Counted from the first letter of the stretch, positions 23,985 through 33,416 are shown. The stretch is 40,661 bases of DNA from Candidatus Cloacimonadota bacterium (GCA_020532545.1 JAJBAW010000023.1:1-40661), one strand, 5' to 3'. The notes: generated by a model from the sequence alone, not told the origin. A program made the numbers and translations.

Positions 23985-25397
23985 ATGCTTGGCAGAACCA
24001 GAAAGATACACTTCATCGGCATTGGTGGCATCGGTATGAGCGGAATCGCAGAATTCCTGCACAATCAGGGCTTGCAGATTAGCGGTTCTGACCTGAAAAA
24101 GACCGAGGTCACAGCCCACTTGGAAGATATCGGAATCAAAGTCACCGAAGGACACGATCCCGCCCTCATCGAAGATGCAGACGTGGTGGTAAAATCCTCC
24201 GCAGTGCACGACGATAACGCCGAAATCGTGGCCGCCAAAGCCCTCAAAATCCCTGTTATCCGTCGCGCTGAGATGCTGGCGGAGATCACCCGCATGAGCT
24301 TTTCCATCGGGATTTCCGGCACGCATGGCAAGACCACTACCACCTCCATGGCCGGGCTCGTACTGGAAGCTGCTGGCCTCAACCCCACTATCATCGTGGG
24401 CGGCAAAGTGAAGAACTTTGGTTCAAACAACGTGATGGGCTCTGGAAAATACATAGTGGTGGAAGCCGATGAGTATGATCACTCCTTTTTATCGCTCACC
24501 CCTTGCATCGCAGGTATTACCAATGTGGATGAAGACCATCTGGATTGTTATCGCAATCTAGACGACATCAAAGGCGCCTTCATCGAATACGCCAATAAAG
24601 TTCCTTTCTTTGGCAGTGTGATAGCCTGTTTGGACGATCCCGGAGTGCAGGCGATCTTGCCTCAGATCAACAAGAAAATCGTGACCTATGGCCTCTCCCG
24701 TCAGGCTGATATCCAGGCTATGGACATCACCATGAAAGACTTTGTCACCAGTTACTCTCTGGCCTATAAGGGCTACAAACTGGGACGCATTACCATGAAT
24801 GTAACCGGCAAACATAATATCCAAAACTCTCTCATGGCAGCAGCGATCGGTTTGGAGCTGGATCTGCCCTTCAAGAGTATTCAGGACGCCCTGGCAAATT
24901 TCAGCGGCGTATATCGCCGCTTTGATCTCAAAGGCGAAGTAAATGACATCATAGTATATGACGATTACGCGCATCATCCCACCGAGATTATGGCCACTCT
25001 GGAAGGCTTTAAAGACAGCGTTGACCGGCGGATCGTTGCTCTCTTCCAGCCGCATTTGTACTCGCGCACCCGGGATCTCTATGAGAAATTCGGCAAGTCC
25101 TTTTTCTCTTGTGACTGCCTCATCTTAGCTCCCATTTATCCCGCCCGGGAACAGGCTATCCCAGGTGTCAGTTCACAAATGATCGCCGATGTAGCCATTC
25201 AAAGCGGGCATCGCGCTGTTCATGTGATAGAAAACAATGCCCAGATAATCCCTCAAACCCTTGCTCTGCTCAAGCCCGGAGACCTCTTCATCACCATGGG
25301 CGCAGGCAATATCTGGCAGTATGGCGAAGAAATCTTGTATGAGCTAAAGAAAAGTGTTGACACAATCACTAAAGCCCAAAAAAGTAGTAACTTATGA
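23985..25397 (+). CDS. murC: UDP-N-acetylmuramate-L-alanine ligase
   Basis: A 470-residue Mur ligase. It opens with H-F-I-G-I-G-G-I-G-M-S-G-I-A-E-F-L and has the ATP loop G-I-S-G-T-H-G-K-T-T-T-T (about 109-120), V-E-A-D-E-Y-D-H-S-F, N-V-D-E-D-H-L-D and Y-D-D-Y-A-H-H-P-T-E. It starts the peptide stem by adding L-Ala to UDP-MurNAc. AAGGAG precedes the ATG. In many clusters murB and ddl follow murC, but here ftsQ comes next after 68 bp. Confidence 0.97.
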   Translation: MLGRTRKIHFIGIGGIGMSGIAEFLHNQGLQISGSDLKKTEVTAHLEDIGIKVTEGHDPALIEDADVVVKSSAVHDDNAEIVAAKALKIPVIRRAEMLAEITRMSFSIGISGTHGKTTTTSMAGLVLEAAGLNPTIIVGGKVKNFGSNNVMGSGKYIVVEADEYDHSFLSLTPCIAGITNVDEDHLDCYRNLDDIKGAFIEYANKVPFFGSVIACLDDPGVQAILPQINKKIVTYGLSRQADIQAMDITMKDFVTSYSLAYKGYKLGRITMNVTGKHNIQNSLMAAAIGLELDLPFKSIQDALANFSGVYRRFDLKGEVNDIIVYDDYAHHPTEIMATLEGFKDSVDRRIVALFQPHLYSRTRDLYEKFGKSFFSCDCLILAPIYPAREQAIPGVSSQMIADVAIQSGHRAVHVIENNAQIIPQTLALLKPGDLFITMGAGNIWQYGEEILYELKKSVDTITKAQKSSNL

Positions 25398-25465
25398 GCT
25401 TGATCCCGTTTTTCTCAAATCCAGAATCGGGGTCATATACACTTAAATATCAATAAGGTAAGAAA

Positions 25466-26221
25466 ATGAGAGAAAGGAAGCGTCGCGGAAATAGCAGATA
25501 TTATCTGTTTTTCACCCTCAGCCTTGCAGGCGTTATCGCGCTTGTCATCGGGGCTTGGTACGCGCTGAGACATCTGCCTTTTTTGGAACTGCGGCAGATA
25601 GAAATATCTGGCAACACCGCGATTCCGGATTCTCTCATTGCCCGCTATTGTGAAGATCAGATCGGACAGAACCTGTTCAAGGTTCCCATCAAGAAGCTCA
25701 AAAAAGATATTATGCAGATCTCACGGATAAAAGAGCTCAAGATCAGGCGTCAAGTCCTGAGCACCCTCAAAATAAACGTGAAAGAGCGGGAAGGCATCCT
25801 GTATGTCAAAAGCCAGGAAGGCCGGCTTCATCCCATCGATTCTGAAGGGATCATTATGGAGCGTTACACTTCCTATTATCGGGAAGACATCCCAATTTAT
25901 AGCTCTTATTACAAAGACGCACAGCTAAAACCCGGCAAGCAGATGAAGAAAAGAGATATTTCCCGTATTCTGGCTTTGCATCTCAAGATCATGAAAAAAG
26001 CTCCGGAATACCTGGCAATCATCTCTGAATATTACATGATCGATGATACCATCAATATCGTCGATGCCAGATATGGCACACGCATCATTCCTTCCGAGGA
26101 TGATATTGCCGCCCAACTCAAGCGCTACCAATTTGTGCAGGACAACGGCAATATCAATCGCCGCAGCTTGGTAGATTTACGCTTTAAAAACCAGGTAGTA
26201 ATAAAGGCAGGAGACAAATGA
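25466..26221 (+). CDS. ftsQ: FtsQ-type division protein
   Basis: A 251-residue bitopic protein with a basic start, one membrane segment (about 13-33) and a POTRA domain (about 36-106, L-E-L-R-Q-I-E-I-S-G-N-T-A-I-P-D-S). A second beta-domain follows. FtsQ (DivIB) scaffolds the FtsQLB complex in the divisome. The call rests on POTRA features and on place just before ftsA. AAGGTAAG lies before the ATG, and the stop overlaps ftsA (ATGA). Confidence 0.9.
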   Translation: MRERKRRGNSRYYLFFTLSLAGVIALVIGAWYALRHLPFLELRQIEISGNTAIPDSLIARYCEDQIGQNLFKVPIKKLKKDIMQISRIKELKIRRQVLSTLKINVKEREGILYVKSQEGRLHPIDSEGIIMERYTSYYREDIPIYSSYYKDAQLKPGKQMKKRDISRILALHLKIMKKAPEYLAIISEYYMIDDTINIVDARYGTRIIPSEDDIAAQLKRYQFVQDNGNINRRSLVDLRFKNQVVIKAGDK

Positions 26222-27489
26222 AAGGCAGCATAATCACCGCTTTGGATATAGGTTCCACCATGGTGCGATCGATCATCGCGCGCACCCTTCCCGAAGAACG
26301 TCTCGAGATTCTGGGTATCGGAGAATCCGCCTCAGAAGGGATCGAACGAGGAGTGGTAAAAGACATTGGCGCTCTGGCGGAGTGTATCAAAAAATCCCTC
26401 GCCAAGGCTGAAGAAGCAGCGGATACCGAAGCTGAAAACATCTATGCCAATATTACCGGAGAACACATCCGCACCCAATTGGGCGATGGCAGAATCTCGA
26501 TTCCTACCGAAAGCCCCAATGAACCCGGAGAGATTTCGCTGGAACACGTGGAGCAAGTGATCGCAGACGCCAAAAACAGCATTAAGATCCAAAAAGGCTT
26601 TGAGCGTCACAAGATTCTCCATGGCATCCCGCACGATTTTATTATAGATTCTCAGGACGACATTCACAACCCTGTAAATATGAACGGATTTCACCTCACG
26701 GCCAAGGTGCTCACGGTGCTCTCCGAGCTCACTCCCCTGAGAAATCTCACCAAATGCATAAACATCTCTGGCTACGATATTGATCCCGAAAACTTTGTAC
26801 TCAATCACATCGCTCTCAGCTACAGCGTGCTTTCTGATGATGAACGCCGCCTGGGTGCCATTCTGATTGATATCGGCGGAGGTTCTGCTGATATCTCCAT
26901 CTACAACCGTGGAGCCCTGGAAAAGGTCCTGGTCATCCCCATGGCGGGGAAGGCCATTACGGAAGACATCGCCATCGGGCTCAAGACCACACTGGCTAGC
27001 GCAGAATATATCAAGACGCAATTTGGCAATGCCAATGCTGCAGATGTGGATCAATCTCTGGAAATCGATGTCGAAGGCATCAGCGGAAGGGCCAGCACGC
27101 GCCGTCCCCAATACCTTGTCAGCCATGTGATTCAGCACCGGGTGGAAGAAATTCTGGCCCTGTGTTATGATAGCAGTAAAGATTATTACACACCGGAATT
27201 GGTCACAGCAGGAATCATCCTCACCGGCGGAACCGCCAATTTGGATAACATAGACCATTCCATCCACACCGCCTTCAACCTTCAGGTCAAGATCGCCAAG
27301 CCTGACCTTTCCAGACTTCAGGGCATTACCACCCGGCTGGAAGATCCGGCCTTTGCCACCACAGTCGGCATTCTCTATTACGCCATGGGATTTGAGCATG
27401 AACCAGAGCCCCGCAGTTTTAATCTGGGCAATCTGGGCAACAGCAAATTTGTAGATAAACTAAAGAAGATAATAAAAGACTTCACCTAA
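26218..27489 (+). CDS. ftsA: FtsA, actin-like FtsZ membrane anchor
   Basis: A 423-residue protein of the actin/Hsp70 fold. Phosphate-1 motif A-L-D-I-G-S-T-M-V-R (about 9-18), the FtsA-specific 1C domain, phosphate-2 L-I-D-I-G-G-G-S-A-D-I-S and adenosine motif I-I-L-T-G-G-T-A-N are present. The end K-F-V-D-K-L-K-K-I-I-K-D-F is a short amphipathic helix of the membrane-targeting type. It tethers FtsZ filaments to the membrane. Ten base pairs separate it from ftsZ. Confidence 0.97.
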   Translation: MKGSIITALDIGSTMVRSIIARTLPEERLEILGIGESASEGIERGVVKDIGALAECIKKSLAKAEEAADTEAENIYANITGEHIRTQLGDGRISIPTESPNEPGEISLEHVEQVIADAKNSIKIQKGFERHKILHGIPHDFIIDSQDDIHNPVNMNGFHLTAKVLTVLSELTPLRNLTKCINISGYDIDPENFVLNHIALSYSVLSDDERRLGAILIDIGGGSADISIYNRGALEKVLVIPMAGKAITEDIAIGLKTTLASAEYIKTQFGNANAADVDQSLEIDVEGISGRASTRRPQYLVSHVIQHRVEEILALCYDSSKDYYTPELVTAGIILTGGTANLDNIDHSIHTAFNLQVKIAKPDLSRLQGITTRLEDPAFATTVGILYYAMGFEHEPEPRSFNLGNLGNSKFVDKLKKIIKDFT

Positions 27490-27499
27490 GGGGGAAACC

Positions 27500-28690
27500 A
27501 TGATTGAATTTGACGAAAGACCAGCAACAGTTGGCACAAACATCAAAGTGATCGGAGTCGGCGGAGCCGGAGGCAATGCCATCAATGCCATGATCAGAAA
27601 CGGTCTGGGCGGAGTAGAATTTATCGCCGCCAATACAGATGCAGATGATCTGGCAAAATCTAATGCCAAAATGAAACTACAACTGGGCAAAAAGCTCACC
27701 CGTGGCCTGGGCACCGGAGCAAATCCGGAAACAGGCTCACGCAGTGCAGAAGAATCCAAAGATGAGATCAAATCCCACCTGGAAGGTGCAGATATGATCT
27801 TTCTGGCTGCAGGCATGGGTGGAGGCACCGGCACCGGAGCCACTCCCATCATCGCCAAAATCGCGCGGGAAATGGGCATTCTCACCTTGGGCATCGTAAC
27901 CACCCCCTTCCCCTTTGAAGGGCTAAAACGGGCTGAAAATGCGGATCACGGCATCCGCCATCTCAGCGAATATGTGGATACCCTGATCATCATCCCCAAT
28001 GAAAAACTTTGTGAGATCTATGGCAATGCCACCCTGATCTCTGCCTTTAACAATGCCGATGACGTGCTCTATGAAGCTGCCAAAGCTGTGAGCGACATCA
28101 TCACCATCACCGGCTTGATCAATGTGGACTTTGCCGACGTGAAAGCCATTATGCAAAACATGGGCTATGCTCTGATGGGAACCGGTACAGCCGAAGGCGA
28201 AAGCCGCGCCATCAATGCTGCCAGAGCCGCCATCGACAATCCTTTGCTTACCGATATCAGCCTTGCCGGCTGCCAATCTCTGCTGCTCAATATCACTGCC
28301 GGAGAAGATATCCTGATGAGCGAAGTGGAAGAAGTATCCAAGGTAATAGTCAATGAAACCGGAAGTGATGCCAATATCATCATGGGCCTGATCATCGAAG
28401 AAAGCATGGCTGGCAAAGTCTCCGTCACACTCATCGCCACCGGCCTCGATAAGGATAAGAACGAACGCCCGGAGAATATCCTGGAATTTCCGAAATTCAG
28501 CCCCAGCAAGAGTCTGGAACAACCGATCCAGACCAGCAGTCCCAACGACGAAATCAGCAACATCCTGAAAACCCTGGGGATCAATTCCCAATCCAGCGAG
28601 GAAAAGCCCAGCACTGGAAACGCCGATGATCCCACCCGCATCAAACCGATGCGCACGGATGTCCCCAGTTTCCTGAAAGCCTTGGATTAA
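27500..28690 (+). CDS. ftsZ: FtsZ, tubulin-like division GTPase
   Basis: A 396-residue protein. I-G-V-G-G-A-G-G-N-A-I-N-A-M (about 18-31), the tubulin signature G-M-G-G-G-T-G-T-G-A-T (about 107-117), N-V-D-F-A-D-V-K and the T7-type region are intact. After residue ~320 comes a variable linker, ending in D-V-P-S-F-L-K-A-L-D, a plausible conserved C-terminal peptide for FtsA binding. It forms the Z ring. AGGGGG lies before the ATG. It is the last gene of the cluster and is followed by a terminator. Confidence 0.98.
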   Translation: MIEFDERPATVGTNIKVIGVGGAGGNAINAMIRNGLGGVEFIAANTDADDLAKSNAKMKLQLGKKLTRGLGTGANPETGSRSAEESKDEIKSHLEGADMIFLAAGMGGGTGTGATPIIAKIAREMGILTLGIVTTPFPFEGLKRAENADHGIRHLSEYVDTLIIIPNEKLCEIYGNATLISAFNNADDVLYEAAKAVSDIITITGLINVDFADVKAIMQNMGYALMGTGTAEGESRAINAARAAIDNPLLTDISLAGCQSLLLNITAGEDILMSEVEEVSKVIVNETGSDANIIMGLIIEESMAGKVSVTLIATGLDKDKNERPENILEFPKFSPSKSLEQPIQTSSPNDEISNILKTLGINSQSSEEKPSTGNADDPTRIKPMRTDVPSFLKALD

Positions 28691-28753
28691 ACTAAATATC
28701 TTTTACTAAACAAAAAACAGCGGCTTGCAGCTAATGCATACCGCCATCTGATC

Positions 28754-28788
28754 AGAGAATCCGGCACCCCCCTGCTGGATTCTCTTTT
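28754..28788 (+). terminator. Rho-independent terminator after ftsZ
   Basis: A 13-bp stem with one G-T pair (28754-28766 with 28773-28785) closes a six-C loop and is followed by a T run to 28788. It lies 64 bp after the ftsZ stop. Confidence 0.85.
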
Positions 28789-28797
28789 CGTAGGGGC

Positions 28798-29020
28798 GTT
28801 GGGCTGAACGCCCAAAACCGCCAGTCGTATGGCCGAACGCCCAAGAATACGTTCCCGATGTGTGGTTCATACACACGAGCCCCAATCACTGCAAAACGCA
28901 ATATATGAACCCTGGGCATAAGGCCCAAAAACCCTCCCTTGATCACTATACGGAGATTGGGGCTTTCGCCCAAAGCCCCTACGATCATCATGCAAAGACT
29001 TGGGCTTTCGCCCAAAGCCC
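28798..29020. repeat. GGGC/GCCC palindromic intergenic repeats
   Basis: Two copies of a short palindrome lie 42 bp apart: an 8-bp stem GGGGCTTT/AAAGCCCC with 5-nt loop at 28959-28979, and a 7-bp version at 29002-29020, each followed by CCTAC. A related GGCGTT/AACGCC hairpin lies near 28796-28816. No gene is supported in 28691-29831. Confidence 0.65.
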
Positions 29021-29100
29021 CTACAGTGACAACGAGGCTGGACACAACGATCAATAATATGAAAAAGGCAGGTTTCCCATTGCTATTGCCGCTTGAAGTC

Positions 29101-29150
29101 CAAAGTGCCGCTAAGCTTATGGTTAATACATAGTTATCTTAGGCACTTTG
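29101..29150. repeat. Interrupted inverted repeat CAAAGTGCC/GGCACTTTG
   Basis: The arms 29101-29109 and 29142-29150 are exact complements, with a further CTAAG/CTTAG pairing inside. No T tract is present. The role is unknown. Confidence 0.6.
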
Positions 29151-29340
29151 AACTCCAAGACTCACAGCTTTCAGGTAAAATACCGTACCTTTCGATACCT
29201 GTTTTGACTTTCATTTTTGATCTGGCTGCCAAGCTTCGGATTTCCTGCTATTTTCTACCATCAAAGCAGACTACAAGCTATTCTCTATCCAAAATTGAGA
29301 GTTAAAACAGGGGGATCACGATGCTGCGAGCTTTGTCCCT

Positions 29341-29413
29341 ATCAGCTATGCTTTTGTTTTAACCCAACCCTGCGTACCTCAGTCTATCCGATCAGCGTTG
29401 CTTTTGTTTTAAC
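29341..29413 (+). repeat. Direct repeat pair ending CTTTTGTTTTAAC
   Basis: Two 23-bp copies (29341-29363 and 29391-29413) differ at two positions and are exactly 50 bp apart. Nothing else is assigned here. Confidence 0.7.
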
Positions 29414-29559
29414 TCTAAAACGACCCAGGTAGATGTAAAACAGCCTGGCCGGAAACAAGATATAGCTTACGTAAAGTGGGTAAAACCACTGCAGGAAAGG
29501 TCGTTTTAAAGTCAAAACAAATTTCCTCGCCCAGACTATCCTTCCCCATTCCTTGTCGT

Positions 29560-29612
29560 GTAGATGACGTGTAGATAGTAGGAATAAATCCTCTTATCTC
29601 CACGTCATCTAC
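29560..29612. repeat. Dispersed palindromic element with 17-bp arms
   Basis: The arms 29560-29576 and 29596-29612 pair with one mismatch around a 19-nt centre that contains AGTAGGAATAAATCCTCTT. A decayed relative lies at 10527-10577, so this is a repeat family and not a unique operator. Confidence 0.7.
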
Positions 29613-29831
29613 CCGGTAGCCTATGCAGGAAGACCACTGCAGATCAGGGCTTGGAAAGCTGAAGAAAGAATCAAAATCAGCTTCGACTAACAAAATGGGG
29701 GAATATCTTATATAAGACAGCACACTCAAGGCACTTTGATCCGGTTCAGACCCTGGAAACCCGTGGCTTCAAATCGATTCGAAGACAAATTAAAAGCAAG
29801 ACCAAAGGAAAGGCGAGAGCTCTGGCGGTAG

Positions 29832-32138
29832 CTACCGGCTGCGAACCACTCTAAAACCGATATAGCCGGCTTTCACATAAGGCTTTACATATTCCCTGGC
29901 GGTGGTGCGCATACGCTCTGTATTGTGGTACCAGGAGCCGCCTCGGATCACTTTGTCGGTCCCATCCTGAGGTCCGCGAAAAAGGTCTCCCGTGCGGTAG
30001 CTATATGGAGCATACCAATTCCACACCCATTCATACACGTTCCCGCTCATGTCATAGATATTCAGCGAATTCGGTTTTTTACTGCCTACGGCTTTGCTGC
30101 GATCAGAGGAGTTTTCGGCATACCAGCCCACCTCATCGGGATTATCAGAGCCGCTGTAAAGCTGGAAGTTTTTACCTATTCCGGCTTTGGCGGCCAGCTC
30201 CCATTCCGCTTCGGTGGGCAGGCGATAGCCATCTGCATCAAAATCGCAGACGATATCGGTGCCATGATAGTCGTAGGCAGGCGAAAGGCCATCTTTCAGG
30301 CTTTTGGCATTGCAGTATTCTACTGCATCATAAAATGAGACGTTTTCCACCGGTAGATTTGCCCCGATATACAGGGAGGGATTGGTGGGATAGACCATAT
30401 TCCACTGCTCTTGGGTGATCTCCAGAGGGCTGATCATGAATCCAGCGAGCTTGATGGTGAGCAGAGGGAATTCATTGTCCTTGGCTTCAGGGCTGATGCT
30501 GCCCATGATCAGGGTATCCGAGGGAACCCAGAGCATTTCCAGAGGGATATTATCCGTGAGGGTGGGCAGAATGAGGTCTTGGGCATCCACAGTTTCATCA
30601 GTTTCTTTAAGATCAAGCTTCGGTTTCTGCCGAAAGACAAAATGCTGAATCAGAACATAGGCTATAATGACCACACTGAGAATCATCAGGGTGACGAAGA
30701 TCTTTTTCATACTCCCGAGATCCTTCTGGGCCTTGGGCGAAAGCTCGGGTTCTTTTTCGTAATATGTGGGCTTGGGCAAGGTGGGTGGCGCTTTTTTCTC
30801 TAAAGGAGGCGGTGCAGGAGTTTCGGTCCGCTTGGGGATTTCCTCTACTACTGCGCGTTTAGTTTCCGGAATTTTCTCTGGCCTTGTTTCAGGTGCTTCA
30901 GGAGGTTTTACCAGCTCTTCGCGAGGCTTGTCTTCTTCTTCCCTGGATGGCAAAGGTAGTGTGGGTTCATCCTGGATCACTGGCCAGGCAAGATCGTCCT
31001 GAATATCGGGCTCTTTGTAGTCCTCATGAATCGGGGCTGGGGGTTCCGTGATTTCAGGCACGATTTCGCTTTCTGTGGCCAGGCTTTCAGGAAGGGCTGG
31101 CTCAGACTGGAGCTCAGTTTCAGGCTCGTCTTCAGCTCTTGGCTCTGGTGTAGTTTCTTCAGCAAAGCTTATTTCAGGAGAAAGCTCTTCTGTTTCCGGT
31201 TCAAGCGGCTCGGCAATAGGCAATTCAGGCTCATCAAGAGTCTCTTCTTCTATCTCAGCTAATTTGGGCTCAGCCTCAGGTGCCAGAGGCAACACAAGTT
31301 CTTCTACAGGTTCATGATAGCTCCAGTCAAGATCCGGTACTTCCTGCTGCAAGGTCTCCAGCAGTTCTGCATAGTCCCTGATTCTCTCGACAGGATCCAG
31401 CTTCAGACAGGCCAGCAGAACGCTGTACAGCCCGTCTGACACTTTTTCTGCAGAGGGCAGAGTCACACCCCTGCTAAAGCTTTGCATCTTCTGTTCATCC
31501 GGGCCCACGAAGCCATCCAGGCGCCAGGGTAATTCCTGGCACAAGATCTGATAGAGCACTACCGCCCAGGAATAGATGTCAGAATTCGGATGAGGGTTGC
31601 TGGTCTTAAAGATCTCAGGAGCCACATAGAGGATGGGATAGCGATAGTTAAAATTGCCCTCAGAGTGTTTCCAGGCATCCCGATTCTTGCCAAAACCAAT
31701 TACCTTCAGCTCTGAGGCTGCATTGACTATGATGTTGTAGGGATTGAGATTGTAGTGCCTGACATCCTTCTTTTCGGCATAGATCAGGGCATGCAGAAGG
31801 TCTTTAGCCCAGACCAGGCCTTGATTGTAGGTGATGTTTTCAGAGTTTTGCCTTAGATATTCGATCAGAGACAGGCCCGGAGCATATTCCGCAACCAGGT
31901 ATTGGCTGAGGCCTTCTGAGAAGCAATCCAGGCCTTTGCGGATCTGCGGGTGTTCAAGATTTAGACAGGCCTCGGCTTCCTGGATCAGGCTCTCAGATAG
32001 AGTTTTGTCCTGGAGCTGAGCCGGATCCTGAGTCTTGAGCAAGACCTGTTTCCCATCCTGAAGCCGCTCTGCCTTATACAAGATAAAGCGGCGGGACTGA
32101 TGGATAGTCTCGATGATGCGGTATTTATCTAAAGCCAT
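29832..32138 (-). CDS. Membrane pseudokinase fused to a SUMF1 (formylglycine-enzyme-like) domain
   Basis: A 768-residue protein in three parts. Residues about 5-265 have a Ser/Thr kinase fold, with K35 (V-L-L-K) and Y-V-A-P-E-I kept. The glycine loop is lost, the H-R-D motif reads H-Y-N (128-130), and D-F-G reads G-F-G (148-150). Catalysis is therefore unlikely. A proline- and glutamate-rich linker (about 272-470) leads to one membrane segment (about 477-499). The last ~240 residues are a SUMF1-type domain: E-I-T-Q-E-Q-W, Y-R-L-P-T-E-A-E-W-E, Y-D-M-S-G-N-V-Y-E-W and R-G-G-S-W...G-F-R-V. The kinase-like part should be cytoplasmic and the SUMF1 domain outside the cytoplasm. It begins 5 bp after hutI. 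The function is unknown, and it may relay an external signal. Confidence 0.85.
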   Translation of the reverse strand: MALDKYRIIETIHQSRRFILYKAERLQDGKQVLLKTQDPAQLQDKTLSESLIQEAEACLNLEHPQIRKGLDCFSEGLSQYLVAEYAPGLSLIEYLRQNSENITYNQGLVWAKDLLHALIYAEKKDVRHYNLNPYNIIVNAASELKVIGFGKNRDAWKHSEGNFNYRYPILYVAPEIFKTSNPHPNSDIYSWAVVLYQILCQELPWRLDGFVGPDEQKMQSFSRGVTLPSAEKVSDGLYSVLLACLKLDPVERIRDYAELLETLQQEVPDLDWSYHEPVEELVLPLAPEAEPKLAEIEEETLDEPELPIAEPLEPETEELSPEISFAEETTPEPRAEDEPETELQSEPALPESLATESEIVPEITEPPAPIHEDYKEPDIQDDLAWPVIQDEPTLPLPSREEEDKPREELVKPPEAPETRPEKIPETKRAVVEEIPKRTETPAPPPLEKKAPPTLPKPTYYEKEPELSPKAQKDLGSMKKIFVTLMILSVVIIAYVLIQHFVFRQKPKLDLKETDETVDAQDLILPTLTDNIPLEMLWVPSDTLIMGSISPEAKDNEFPLLTIKLAGFMISPLEITQEQWNMVYPTNPSLYIGANLPVENVSFYDAVEYCNAKSLKDGLSPAYDYHGTDIVCDFDADGYRLPTEAEWELAAKAGIGKNFQLYSGSDNPDEVGWYAENSSDRSKAVGSKKPNSLNIYDMSGNVYEWVWNWYAPYSYRTGDLFRGPQDGTDKVIRGGSWYHNTERMRTTAREYVKPYVKAGYIGFRVVRSR

Positions 32139-32143
32139 GCTCT

Positions 32144-33397
32144 CTACTGTGCCTTAAAGATGCAGCGTCCACGCTTTAGGACTTTCACGATGTGGGAAGA
32201 GCCCAGATGGTAGGGGATGAAGTTCAGGCTGGGAATATCCCAGATAATCATATCGGCAAGCTTGCCCACTTCCAAAGAACCCACCTGATCTCCGCGGTCC
32301 AAAGCGCAGGCTGCGTTGATGGTGGCAGCACTCAAGGCTTCGACGGGCGTAAGACCCATTTGCAGACAGGCCAGGCTCATAGTGAAAGGCATGCTGTCAC
32401 AATTGCAGCTCCCGGGATTGTAATCTGTGGCGATGGCTACCGGCAGACCGCTATCGATCATAAAGCGCCCTCTGGCATAAGTCTTGGCAGCCAGAGAAAA
32501 GAGGGTGGCAGGCAGCAAAGTGGGAATCACTCCGGCTGCTTTGAGCGCCATTAAGCCATTATCGGAGGCAGCTCCAAGGTGATCTGCCGAGACACAGCCC
32601 ATTTCTGCGGCCAGCTCTGCCCCACCTATGGGAATGATCTCATCGGCATGCATTTTCAGCTTTAATCCTTGTTCTCTGGCAGCTTTCAGCACCCGGCGGG
32701 ATTCTGCGATGCTAAAAACGTGGGCTTCGGTAAAGATGTCGCAAAATTCGGCAATGCCCTGCTCTTTTACGGCCGGGATCATCTCCTCTATGAGGATGGT
32801 CAGATAGCCTTCATGATCTTTTTCATATTCGATGGGGTACTCATGCGCACCCATGAAGGTGGCGATAATATCGATGGGCAGGATTTTGGCAAGTTCGGCA
32901 ATGGCTGCGAGCTGTTTGAGCTCACTCTGGGTACTGAGGCCGTATCCGCTCTTGGCCTCCAGGGTAGTGGTTCCCAAAGCCATCATTTTCTGGATTCTGG
33001 GCAGGCTGAGCTCCACCAATTCTTCCACGCTGGCATCCCTGGAGGAAGCAATGCTGCTACGAATTCCTCCGCCGGCCATGGAGATCTCCACATAGCTTTT
33101 CCCGGCCAGGCGCATGGCAAATTCATCTTCACGGGTATGCACAAAGACCGGGTGCGTATGGCTATCCACAAAGCCCGGGGTCACAATGCGCCCCTTGGCA
33201 TCGATGGCTTCGTCCCAGTGGTATTTCTTTTCTATTTCGCCAGAGGGCCCGATCTCCAGGATGCGTCCGTCTTTGATCGCGATTCCTGCGTTCTGCAAGA
33301 TTCCGGCATCATTCATTTGCTCTGCTATTTTAGCTTTTCCACCTGAGGCCATGGTGGCAGCTTGTCCGATGTTTATAATGATCGTATCTGCTTTCAT
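32144..33397 (-). CDS. hutI: Imidazolonepropionase
   Basis: A 417-residue amidohydrolase. Metal ligands sit in V-D-S-H-T-H-P-V-F, L-K-M-H-A-D-E and A-T-D-Y-N-P-G-S-C, and the substrate-loop region A-K-S-G-Y-G-L and S-A-D-H-L-G are typical. It opens the imidazolone ring in histidine breakdown to give N-formimidoyl-L-glutamate. AAAGGAG lies 8 nt before the ATG. No hutH, hutU or formiminotransferase gene is nearby, so the pathway is scattered. It may have its own promoter (33417-33446). Confidence 0.95.
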   Translation of the reverse strand: MKADTIIINIGQAATMASGGKAKIAEQMNDAGILQNAGIAIKDGRILEIGPSGEIEKKYHWDEAIDAKGRIVTPGFVDSHTHPVFVHTREDEFAMRLAGKSYVEISMAGGGIRSSIASSRDASVEELVELSLPRIQKMMALGTTTLEAKSGYGLSTQSELKQLAAIAELAKILPIDIIATFMGAHEYPIEYEKDHEGYLTILIEEMIPAVKEQGIAEFCDIFTEAHVFSIAESRRVLKAAREQGLKLKMHADEIIPIGGAELAAEMGCVSADHLGAASDNGLMALKAAGVIPTLLPATLFSLAAKTYARGRFMIDSGLPVAIATDYNPGSCNCDSMPFTMSLACLQMGLTPVEALSAATINAACALDRGDQVGSLEVGKLADMIIWDIPSLNFIPYHLGSSHIVKVLKRGRCIFKAQ

Positions 33398-33416
33398 GTC
33401 ACAAACTCCTTTTAAG

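Noticed and set aside
26332-27399. A 355-codon open frame antisense to ftsA
   Set aside because: It mirrors the codon structure of ftsA, a strongly conserved gene, and encodes no recognisable protein. The same holds for long antisense frames at 1941-2687, 32669-33346 and 34720-35418.
29415-29729. A 104-codon minus-strand frame in the spacer before the pseudokinase-SUMF1 gene's 3' side
   Set aside because: It runs through the palindromic repeat at 29560-29612, has no ribosome site and looks like repeat-derived sequence.
29832-29950. The R-G-G-S-W...G-F-R end of the pseudokinase-SUMF1 protein as a second DGR variable region
   Set aside because: Its codons are not biased to C/T endings, it shares no nucleotide stretch with 361-477, and conserved-looking residues fill the interval. 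It is an ordinary SUMF1 end.
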